From: an uncultured Bacteroidaceae bacterium
Lineage (GTDB): Bacteria > Bacteroidota > Bacteroidia > Bacteroidales > Bacteroidaceae
Assembly (NCBI GenBank): GCA_904502235.1
Contig: CAJGDP010000048.1
Coordinates: 1-10,666 of the forward strand
DNA: 10,666 bases
Reading direction: 5' to 3'
Shown: in pieces, positions 1-6,036 of the stretch
How the letters are laid out: each line of letters opens with the position of its first letter
Numbering within the stretch: the stretch's first letter is position 1
Translations under genes and position numbers: made by a program
Notes under the pieces: generated by a model
What the model was told of the DNA's origin: nothing
What the model saw: the letters and a program-made list of their open reading frames with translations, nothing else
Database searches by the model: none

Positions 1-2105
1 ACGAATGCACAGCGGTTACACTGTATACAGTTCTGAGCATTCCATTTGGGGACGAATGCGCTCACACCGCGCTTCTCGTATGCCGATGTACCCACAGGCC
101 ATGTACCGTCCTCCAATCCCTTGAATGCCGATACGGGGAGCTTGTCACCCTCCTGTGCGTTGATTGTGCGCACAATCTTTGTGATGAACTCGGGCTCGTC
201 TCTCTTCTCCTCGACATCATCAGGCAAGTTGGCCCATGCCGGGTCGATAACGAGTTTCTGGTATTCACCACCGCGGTCAACAGCCGCATTGTTCTTGTCA
301 ACGACATCCTGTCCCTTCTTACCGTAAGACTTGACGATGAACTTCTTCATCTGCTCAACAGCAAGCTCTACAGGGATAACCTCTGTGATACGGAAGAATG
401 CACTCTGTAGGATGGTGTTTGTACGGTTGCCCAAGCCAATCTCCTGAGCAATCTTTGTAGCGTTGATATAGTAAACGTTGATATCGTTCTCTGCGAAACA
501 TCTCTTAACCTTGTTAGGCAGGTTCTTTGCAAGTTCATCACCCTCCCAAACAGTGTTCAAAAGGAATGTACCGCCCTTCTGCAAACCGCGTGTAACATCA
601 TACATCTTAAGGTATGCCTGAACGTGGCAAGCAACAAAGTTAGGAGTGTTCACCAAGTATGTACTGCGGATAGGTTTGTCACCGAAGCGCAAGTGTGAAC
701 AGGTGAAACCACCCGATTTCTTTGAGTCGTAAGAGAAGTATGCCTGGCAGTATTTCTCGGTGTTCTCACCGATAATCTTCACTGAGTTCTTGTTTGCACC
801 GACAGTACCGTCTGCACCCAAACCGTAGAACTTAGCCTCGAACATGCCGTCAACAACAGCAATCTCCTCCTTCTTGGGGAGTGAAAGGAATGTAACGTCA
901 TCCACAATACCTACTGTAAAGTGGTTCTTTGGTTCTGGCAAAGCAAGGTTCTCGTAAACACCCATGATAAGAGCCGGTGTCGTGTCGTTTGCAGCCAAAG
1001 CGAAGCGACCGCCAACAATAGTAGGGTTAAGCTCTCTAAGTTCGGGTGTGCTTGAGAATGCCTCAACAACATCAAGATACAAAGGCTCACCGTTGCTACC
1101 GGGCTCTTTTGTACGGTCAAGAACAGCAATGCTCTTCACAGTCTTAGGCATAACAGCGGCAAGGTATTTTACCGAGAATGGACGGTAGAGGTGAACGCTC
1201 ACCAGACCAACCTTCTCGCCACGTGCCATCATGTAGTCGATAGCCTCCTTGATAGCCTCTGTTGCAGAACCCATAACCACGATTACGCGGTCGGCATCCT
1301 CTGCACCATAGTATGTGAAAGGAGCATACTTGCGACCTGTGATAGCCGAAATCTTCTCCATGTATTCAGCAACAATGTCGGGAACGGCATTGTAGAACGG
1401 GTTTTCGCTCTCTTTGTGTGTAAAGAATGTCTCGGGGTTCTCGGCTGTACCGCGAACAACAGGGTGTGTAGGGCTCAAAGCTCTGTCGCGGAACTCCTGA
1501 ATGTAGTTCCATTCAACAAGTGGAGCAATGTCATCCTGCTCAAGAAGTTCGATTTTTTGAATTTCGTGTGATGTACGGAAACCGTCGAAGAAGTTCAGGA
1601 AAGGAATACGGCTCTTCAATGTTGCAAGGTGTGCAACGGGGGCAAGGTCCATAACCTCCTGTACTGAACCTTCGCAAAGCATGGCAAAACCTGTCTGACG
1701 GCAAGCCATAACGTCCATGTGGTCACCGAAGATACTCAGTGAATTACCTGCGAGTGAACGTGCCGAAACGTGGAACACGGTAGGCAACTTTTCACCGGCG
1801 ATCTTATACATATTCGGAATCATCAACAACAATCCCTGTGATGCGGTGAATGTATTTGTCAAGGCACCGGCCTGCAATGAACCGTGGAGTGCACCCACAG
1901 CACCGCCTTCCGACTGCATCTCCTGTACCGAAACAGTTTCGCCGAAGAGATTCTTTCGGCCCTGTGCCGCCCATTCGTCAACATATTCAGCCATTGTTGA
2001 TGACGGTGTGATAGGGTAGATGGCCGCTACCTCGGAAAACATGTATGCGACATGAGCCGCAGCCTGATTTCCATCACATGTAATGAATTTTTTTGTCTTT
2101 GTCAT
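1..2105 (-). CDS. nifJ: Pyruvate:ferredoxin (flavodoxin) oxidoreductase, N-terminal 701 residues (partial)
   Basis: Oxidises pyruvate with CoA to acetyl-CoA and CO2 and passes electrons to ferredoxin; a cytoplasmic TPP and Fe-S enzyme of anaerobes. Translating from the ATG at 2105 gives an open frame that runs off the left edge, so the 3' part is missing. Visible motifs: YPITPSS near residues 30-36; VQEMQSEGGAVGAVHG around 60-75, with E66 in the place of the TPP-activating glutamate; an S-A-R motif with R116 where the family has its pyruvate-binding arginine; SIFGDHMDVMACRQTGFAML near 120-140; the YEKRG signature of the EKR domain at 676-680; and C693, C696, C699 of the first ferredoxin-like cluster (CIQCNRC), where the window stops. 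The single-chain enzyme is normally about 1,180-1,190 residues, so the second cluster and C-terminal TPP domain lie outside. Start choice: MTKTKKFITCDGNQAAAHVAY matches the usual N-terminus, and the upstream sequence is A-rich without a Shine-Dalgarno. Family assignment is very secure; pyruvate as substrate (rather than another 2-oxoacid) is inferred from the single-chain layout. Confidence 0.96.
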   Translation of the reverse strand, partial: MTKTKKFITCDGNQAAAHVAYMFSEVAAIYPITPSSTMAEYVDEWAAQGRKNLFGETVSVQEMQSEGGAVGALHGSLQAGALTNTFTASQGLLLMIPNMYKIAGEKLPTVFHVSARSLAGNSLSIFGDHMDVMACRQTGFAMLCEGSVQEVMDLAPVAHLATLKSRIPFLNFFDGFRTSHEIQKIELLEQDDIAPLVEWNYIQEFRDRALSPTHPVVRGTAENPETFFTHKESENPFYNAVPDIVAEYMEKISAITGRKYAPFTYYGAEDADRVIVVMGSATEAIKEAIDYMMARGEKVGLVSVHLYRPFSVKYLAAVMPKTVKSIAVLDRTKEPGSNGEPLYLDVVEAFSSTPELRELNPTIVGGRFALAANDTTPALIMGVYENLALPEPKNHFTVGIVDDVTFLSLPKKEEIAVVDGMFEAKFYGLGADGTVGANKNSVKIIGENTEKYCQAYFSYDSKKSGGFTCSHLRFGDKPIRSTYLVNTPNFVACHVQAYLKMYDVTRGLQKGGTFLLNTVWEGDELAKNLPNKVKRCFAENDINVYYINATKIAQEIGLGNRTNTILQSAFFRITEVIPVELAVEQMKKFIVKSYGKKGQDVVDKNNAAVDRGGEYQKLVIDPAWANLPDDVEEKRDEPEFITKIVRTINAQEGDKLPVSAFKGLEDGTWPVGTSAYEKRGVSAFVPKWNAQNCIQCNRCAF

Positions 2106-2228
2106 AACAATAATGATTTTATTTTGATTAATTTTTCTTTTTGGTAGAAACAGAACCCGATGACATGTTTAATAAGGAACATCATAGCCGTCGTTGTTGT
2201 TCTGCAGTACTAAAATATGAGTTATCCG

Positions 2229-2236
2229 CAAATGTA
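2229..2236 (-). promoter_or_regulatory. Candidate Bacteroidetes -7 element for nifJ
   Basis: Read on the minus strand this is TACATTTG followed by C, an exact match to the Bacteroidetes -7 consensus TAnnTTTG. A TTTG that could serve as the -33 element is at 2259-2262 on the minus strand, but the 22-base gap is slightly longer than the usual 19-21. Transcription starting a few bases downstream would give a leader of roughly 115 nt before the nifJ ATG at 2105. No obvious strong hairpin or known riboswitch was recognised in that leader. The assignment is a pattern match only. Confidence 0.5.
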
Positions 2237-2278
2237 AGAAAAATAATGAATAATGTTACAAAAAACCGTAAAAAAGAG

Positions 2279-2286
2279 TAATTTTG
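2279..2286 (+). promoter_or_regulatory. Candidate Bacteroidetes -7 element for the GHL10 gene
   Basis: TAATTTTG matches TAnnTTTG exactly. A weaker -33 candidate, TTAC at 2256-2259, lies 19 bases upstream. The element ends only 13 bases before the ATG at 2300, so the transcript would have a leader of only a few nucleotides. It is back to back with the nifJ promoter, and the two -33 regions fall on almost the same bases (about 2256-2262). Confidence 0.45.
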
Positions 2287-2299
2287 TAAAGTTTTTATC

Positions 2300-3763
2300 A
2301 TGAAAAGTCTCAAAACAATACTTTTGCTTATGTTGTTGCCGTTGTTTGCTGCAGGCAATGCGCAACATCCCTTGCCACCAAAGTACGAATATCGTGCTGT
2401 GTGGCTCACCGCAATCGAGAATCTCGACTGGCCCAAGACACCGGCACTCACCCCATTGGAAGTCGAGAATCAGAAACATTCGCTTACGGCAATTCTCGAC
2501 ACCTTGCAGGCAATGAATGTCAATACCGTGCTGTTGCAGACACGTGTGCGTGGCGACCTCATCTACCCGTCGCAGATAGAACCTTTCTCACATCTCTTCA
2601 CCGGGGTGGAAGGTCTTTCGCCCGGTTACGACCCTTTGGCTTTTGCAATAGAAGAGTGCCACAGACGCGGAATGCAGCTCCATGCATGGATAGTAACCAT
2701 GCCTCTCGGCAAGGACGAACATGTGAAGATGATGGGCGAAAAATCATTACCTCGCCGCAACCGTTCCTTGTGCTCCCATTACGACGGGGCATGGTATATG
2801 GAGCCGGGAAACCCTGCCACATCGCCCTATATAGTCTCCATCGTCCGCGAAGTGGTGGAGAAGTACGATGTCGACGGAATACATCTCGATTACATACGTT
2901 ATCCCGATAGAAACAACGGCTATCCCGACGGTGCATGGTATCGCAGATACGGCAAGGGAGAGACGCTTGCCACATGGCGCAGAAAAAATATAACCCGTAT
3001 AGTAAAGGATGTCTACGAATGTGTAAAGCAGATAAAGCCGTGGGTGAGGGTGAGTTGTGCCACACTTGGCAAATACAACCATCTCACACGCTACAGTTCA
3101 TTGGGTTGGGATGCCTATAACGTAGGTTTTCAGGAGGCACAGCAGTGGGCACGCGAGGGCATTGTGGATATGATAGCTCCCATGCTCTACTTTAAAGGCA
3201 ACAACTTCTATCCCTTTGTACGCGACTGGCAGGAGAATTCCTATGGTCGCCATATAGTTCCCGGAATAGGAGCCTATCGTATATTGCCCGAATATGGCGG
3301 ATGGGAATCCCATGAGATAGTCCGTCAGATATGTACTTCGCGCAGTGCCGGCACAGCCGGAACGGCAATGTTCCGAGTGGAGCACCTCTTTTCGTGCATA
3401 CGCGATGTCTATACAACAATCTACCGCACTCCTGCGCTTGTTCCGCCAATGGATTGGTACGGAACAGAACCGGCATCGCCCGCATCTCTTGCCGTGGAAT
3501 ATACGGCAAATGGCGTGGTGTTGAGCTGGGATGCCGTTGAGACTGCGGCCAATCAACCTTCCATGCGATATAATATCTATTGTGCGGAAGGCGAGAGTGT
3601 GGATATAAATAACCCCGAAAACCTGCTTGCCTACATGCTTGCCCGTACAGCGTTCGAATGGTATCCATCTTTGCAGAGAACCTTCACGGTTGCAGTTACG
3701 GCAGTGGACGCCTATGGTGTTGAGAGCGAACCTGTGATGCAGGTCGTATATAACATAAAATGA
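2300..3763 (+). CDS. Secreted GHL10-family (DUF187) glycoside hydrolase-like protein with C-terminal FnIII-like domain
   Basis: The 487-residue protein begins with a signal peptide: a basic start (MKSLK), a Leu-rich core, and likely cleavage after GNA at residue 21, giving export across the inner membrane. No lipobox cysteine is seen. Residues about 29-370 match the family 10 glycosyl-hydrolase-like (GHL10, PF02638, YngK-like) TIM-barrel domain: EYRAVWLTAIENLDWP near 30-45; the YPSQIEPFSHLFTG stretch; and the signature VDGIHLDYIRYP at 191-202, where D192, H195 and D197 are the conserved acidic/His positions. WAREGIVDMIAPMLYF further on also fits the barrel. Residues about 392-487 look like one fibronectin type III domain (VVLSWDAV early, YNIYCA, and a late VTAVDAYGVESEP). 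Members are thought to act on peptidoglycan-like or other exopolysaccharide glycans, but the substrate cannot be read from the sequence. It is transcribed alone, away from nifJ and towards the MCE gene. The start is fixed by the signal peptide; its stop codon lies inside the downstream hairpin. Confidence 0.9.
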   Translation: MKSLKTILLLMLLPLFAAGNAQHPLPPKYEYRAVWLTAIENLDWPKTPALTPLEVENQKHSLTAILDTLQAMNVNTVLLQTRVRGDLIYPSQIEPFSHLFTGVEGLSPGYDPLAFAIEECHRRGMQLHAWIVTMPLGKDEHVKMMGEKSLPRRNRSLCSHYDGAWYMEPGNPATSPYIVSIVREVVEKYDVDGIHLDYIRYPDRNNGYPDGAWYRRYGKGETLATWRRKNITRIVKDVYECVKQIKPWVRVSCATLGKYNHLTRYSSLGWDAYNVGFQEAQQWAREGIVDMIAPMLYFKGNNFYPFVRDWQENSYGRHIVPGIGAYRILPEYGGWESHEIVRQICTSRSAGTAGTAMFRVEHLFSCIRDVYTTIYRTPALVPPMDWYGTEPASPASLAVEYTANGVVLSWDAVETAANQPSMRYNIYCAEGESVDINNPENLLAYMLARTAFEWYPSLQRTFTVAVTAVDAYGVESEPVMQVVYNIK

Positions 3764-3788
3764 ACGGCAACGCCGTTCATTTTATGTT
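3752..3788. terminator. Bidirectional intrinsic terminator between the GHL10 and MCE genes
   Basis: A perfect 17-bp stem (3752-3768 with 3772-3788) closes on the 3-base loop AAC. The core is GAACGGC/GCCGTTC, and the outer part of each arm is A/T-rich, so transcripts from either side get a GC hairpin followed by a U-rich run (ATTTTATGTTTATTT on the plus strand). The TGA stop of the GHL10 gene (3761-3763) lies in the left arm, and the MCE stop (3794-3792) is 4 bases beyond the right arm. The position between convergent genes supports a shared terminator. Confidence 0.88.
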
Positions 3789-3791
3789 TAT

Positions 3792-4697
3792 TTACTTATC
3801 TTTCTTTCCGAATACCGAGAAGTGAACATATCTCTTTGGATTCTGTTTCAGATCCTCAAGCAACAGAGTTGCCGCTTCGGCAGTGTTGTTCAGCTTGTTG
3901 TATAGTGAATCGTCGCTCAGCAATTTTCCTGCAGTGCCTTCGCCGTTGTTGAGTGCAGTTGTTATCTCCTGGATGTTTGCCAATGAAACCTCCAACGAAC
4001 CTATCAGCTTGTTGTAGTCAACTTCGCTGAGCTGCGACGACACTTTAAGCAAGTCGTCCTCAATCTCTACAACCTTGTTCACGGCAACAGGTATATCCTT
4101 TTCGAGCAAGCCGTTAAGCAATTTTGCTGTGGTGTTCAGCTCGGCAGTTAAGCCTTCGATATTGTTTACCGAACTGTTTATTGCAGGGTTTGCAAGAGTG
4201 CTGTTCAGAGAAACAAGTATCGAGTCGAGCTTTGGCAACATGGCAGTAATCTTTGGAATCATCTCGCCGGCCTCGTCCATAGCACCTGTGTTCATGCGGC
4301 CTTCAATGGTGTCGCCGGGCTGCAGAATGGTATTGCTCTTGCCCAGAGCAAGGCTGATGGTGCTGCTTCCGAGCATTTTTGTGTTGATGAGTGCAACAGA
4401 GCCTTCGGGCATACGCAACTGGTTGTCGAGAAGCATCTCCACATAAACCTCATTGGGATTCTCGAAATTATATATGACATTGCTTACATGTCCCACCTTG
4501 TAGCCGTTGATGAATACCGGGCTTGTGTTTACAATCTCTCCAATGTTGCTGAATTTTACATAATACTTTTCTCCGGTACTGAAGATATTGATACCCTTGA
4601 AGAAATTAATCAGCAGATAGATTGTCAGAATGGCAATTATGCCAAGCACGCCAATCCATAACTCGCGTGTAAATGTGCTTTTTTTCTTTTCCATCAT
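3792..4697 (-). CDS. MCE-domain (MlaD-like) membrane-anchored lipid-transport protein
   Basis: This 301-residue protein belongs to the mammalian-cell-entry/MlaD family, whose members form periplasmic rings that help carry phospholipids between inner and outer membranes together with an MlaE-type permease and MlaF ATPase. A short basic N-terminus (MMEKKKSTFTREL) precedes one hydrophobic segment at about 13-33, predicted to anchor it in the inner membrane with the rest in the periplasm. The MCE domain spans about 42-120: KYYVKFSNIGEI, SPVFINGYKVGHV, GSVALINTKMLGSSTISLALG, then QPGDTIEGR. Residues about 135-280 are predicted helical (repeated Leu/Ile spacing, as in LDSILVSLNSTLAN), as usual in single-MCE proteins. 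It ends NPKRYVHFSVFGKKDK, a tail I associate with Bacteroidetes members. The ATG at 4697 overlaps the amidase stop as ATGA; a second ATG at 4694 is equally possible. No MlaE or MlaF gene is in the window. Exact substrate unknown. Confidence 0.92.
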   Translation of the reverse strand: MMEKKKSTFTRELWIGVLGIIAILTIYLLINFFKGINIFSTGEKYYVKFSNIGEIVNTSPVFINGYKVGHVSNVIYNFENPNEVYVEMLLDNQLRMPEGSVALINTKMLGSSTISLALGKSNTILQPGDTIEGRMNTGAMDEAGEMIPKITAMLPKLDSILVSLNSTLANPAINSSVNNIEGLTAELNTTAKLLNGLLEKDIPVAVNKVVEIEDDLLKVSSQLSEVDYNKLIGSLEVSLANIQEITTALNNGEGTAGKLLSDDSLYNKLNNTAEAATLLLEDLKQNPKRYVHFSVFGKKDK

Positions 4698-5836
4698 TTA
4701 TTCTTTTGTGAAAGCTTTACAGCCTCCTGTGTATTTATTTTCTTTCCGTTGAGGAATGCTACAATGAACGACTCCTTGAACTTGCCCGACAGCCTTTTCT
4801 TCAATTCAACTATCTCGGTATAGCTGTTGCTCTCGCCTATCGTATATTTGTACATTCCGTTCTCCTTATAGCATTGTGTCTTTTCGCCCTGGAATCTCTT
4901 GTCTTTTGCATCGAGTTGTGTCGATGATGCCATAATCTGCAGTTTGAATACAGGTTTGTTCTTTGCAACACTCTGTGGCTTGTTTTCAGTTGTCTGCGGC
5001 TTCTCCTCTTTTACTCTTACAGGCTTTTCTTCGCAACTTTTGGCAGTTTTTTTACCGTAAATCTCGTAATATTTTGAAAAACCGTCGAATATACCCTTTG
5101 CAAGTTTACGCTGTCCCTCCTTTGAGGCAATCAGGCTCTCGTCCTTGCTGTTGGTTATGAAGCCCAGCTCCACAAGTATGCTCGGCATCACAGTCCTGTG
5201 CAGTACAAGGAAACCGGCCGACGACACACCACGGTTCACCAACTTACTCTCCTTTACCATGCCGTTCTGGACAAACTGTGCAATCTCCGCGCTCAGTTCC
5301 ATGTCGTGGTTTCTTATGAGCTCGAATATTATATAACTCTCGCTCGAACGGGGGTCGAATCCTTTGTATATCTCCTCAAAGTTCTCTTCCGAGAGAATAA
5401 CCTCATTCTCGTACATTGCGGCAGCCTTTGCCTCGACACTGCTTCCGGCACCCAATGTAAATGTTTCGCAACCGTTGGCACTTGTCGACTTGGACGCGTT
5501 TGAGTGGATTGAAATGAAAAGGTCGGCGTTTGCATTGTTCGCAATGTCGGCACGCTGCACAAGAGGAATCTTTACATCAGTGGTGCGTGTGAATATAACC
5601 TTTACTTCGGGATACTTGTCGTCAATCATCGAAGCAAGCAGTTTCGATACATTCAGGTTTATATCCTTCTCCTTCGACTTGCGTCCAAGAGCACCGGGGT
5701 CTACACCGCCATGACCGGCATCTATGACAACGGTGAACTGCTTTTTCTTGCTCTTCTGTGCCATAGCCTGCGGAGTGGCAAATGCAATTATTGCCAGCAG
5801 AATGTAAAGTCGTGTAAAGAATATCCTCATTCCCAT
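4694..5836 (-). CDS. Exported N-acetylmuramoyl-L-alanine amidase (Amidase_3) with C-terminal SPOR-like domain
   Basis: A zinc amidase that cuts the bond between N-acetylmuramic acid and the stem-peptide L-alanine, normally to separate daughter cells. The 380-residue protein starts with a signal peptide (core LYILLAIIAFA, cleavage after AMA at about residue 26). The Amidase_3 domain covers about 34-255: VVIDAGHGGVDPGALG gives zinc ligand H42; E56 in KSKEKDINL is the second ligand; H111 in FISIHSNAS the third; and E223 in SILVELGFITN is the catalytic glutamate. All expected residues are present. A Lys/Glu/Pro-rich linker (about 268-290) leads to a SPOR-like domain at about 293-366 (FKLQIMASSTQLDAKD ... 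YTIGESNSYTEIVELKKRL), which in this family binds denuded septal glycan. It is first in an operon with the MCE gene. Start at 5836 (MGM...) is the longer choice; 5830 is also possible. Symbol withheld because amiA/B/C equivalence cannot be assigned. Confidence 0.94.
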   Translation of the reverse strand: MGMRIFFTRLYILLAIIAFATPQAMAQKSKKKQFTVVIDAGHGGVDPGALGRKSKEKDINLNVSKLLASMIDDKYPEVKVIFTRTTDVKIPLVQRADIANNANADLFISIHSNASKSTSANGCETFTLGAGSSVEAKAAAMYENEVILSEENFEEIYKGFDPRSSESYIIFELIRNHDMELSAEIAQFVQNGMVKESKLVNRGVSSAGFLVLHRTVMPSILVELGFITNSKDESLIASKEGQRKLAKGIFDGFSKYYEIYGKKTAKSCEEKPVRVKEEKPQTTENKPQSVAKNKPVFKLQIMASSTQLDAKDKRFQGEKTQCYKENGMYKYTIGESNSYTEIVELKKRLSGKFKESFIVAFLNGKKINTQEAVKLSQKNK

Positions 5837-5877
5837 CAGGGTAAACAGTTTTTTTGTTTGCTTTGTGTTTCAATCTG

Positions 5878-5885
5878 CAAAAATA
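5878..5885 (-). promoter_or_regulatory. Candidate Bacteroidetes -7 element for the amidase-MCE operon
   Basis: On the minus strand this reads TATTTTTG followed by C, an exact TAnnTTTG match, and would give a leader of about 35 nt before the amidase ATG at 5836. No convincing TTTG -33 element is found at 19-21 bases upstream, so the call rests on the -7 match and its position. Confidence 0.45.
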
Positions 5886-6036
5886 GTCCATTTTATTGTA
5901 AACGCTCCTGTTTTGCCCGAAAATCTCCTTTTTGTATTGAAAATAGTCGGAATGGATAGCGTTTTTGGTAAATAAGATATATTATAATCTGTTTTTTTTG
6001 TATTTTCGCAAGGTTTATGCAAAAACACATACAAAA
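5886..6036. promoter_or_regulatory. Divergent control region upstream of malQ, with small repeats
   Basis: This is the malQ side of the 200-base gap between the divergent amidase and malQ genes. The best malQ -7 candidate is TATTTTCG at 6001-6008, one base off TAnnTTTG, which would give a leader of about 22-24 nt; no good -33 match sits at the right distance. A TATAAT string at 5983-5988 is also present but is not the usual Bacteroidetes signal. Short repeats occur: AAAATAGTC at 5880-5888 and again at 5940-5948 (60 bases apart), and AAACGCT at 5900-5906 with its inverted copy AGCGTTT at 5958-5964. These could be operator half-sites, but in AT-rich DNA chance is a real alternative. Confidence 0.35.

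Larger units (their letters stand above)
2106..2299. other. Divergent intergenic region, nifJ / GHL10 gene
   Basis: This 194-base AT-rich gap separates two genes transcribed away from each other. Besides the two candidate -7 elements described separately, it holds the A-rich nifJ leader (2106-2220) and a PstI-like palindrome CTGCAG near 2202-2207. I see no ORF of its own, no tRNA and no long inverted repeat. Confidence 0.7.

Noticed and set aside
1191..1571. 126-codon plus-strand frame within nifJ
   Set aside because: It is antisense to a conserved PFOR segment and has no family resemblance.
5965..6036. Upstream TTG start adding 24 residues to malQ
   Set aside because: The extension is low-complexity (YYNLFFLYFRK-like), overlaps the likely promoter, and is not needed for the CBM20 domain that begins right after the ATG at 6037.
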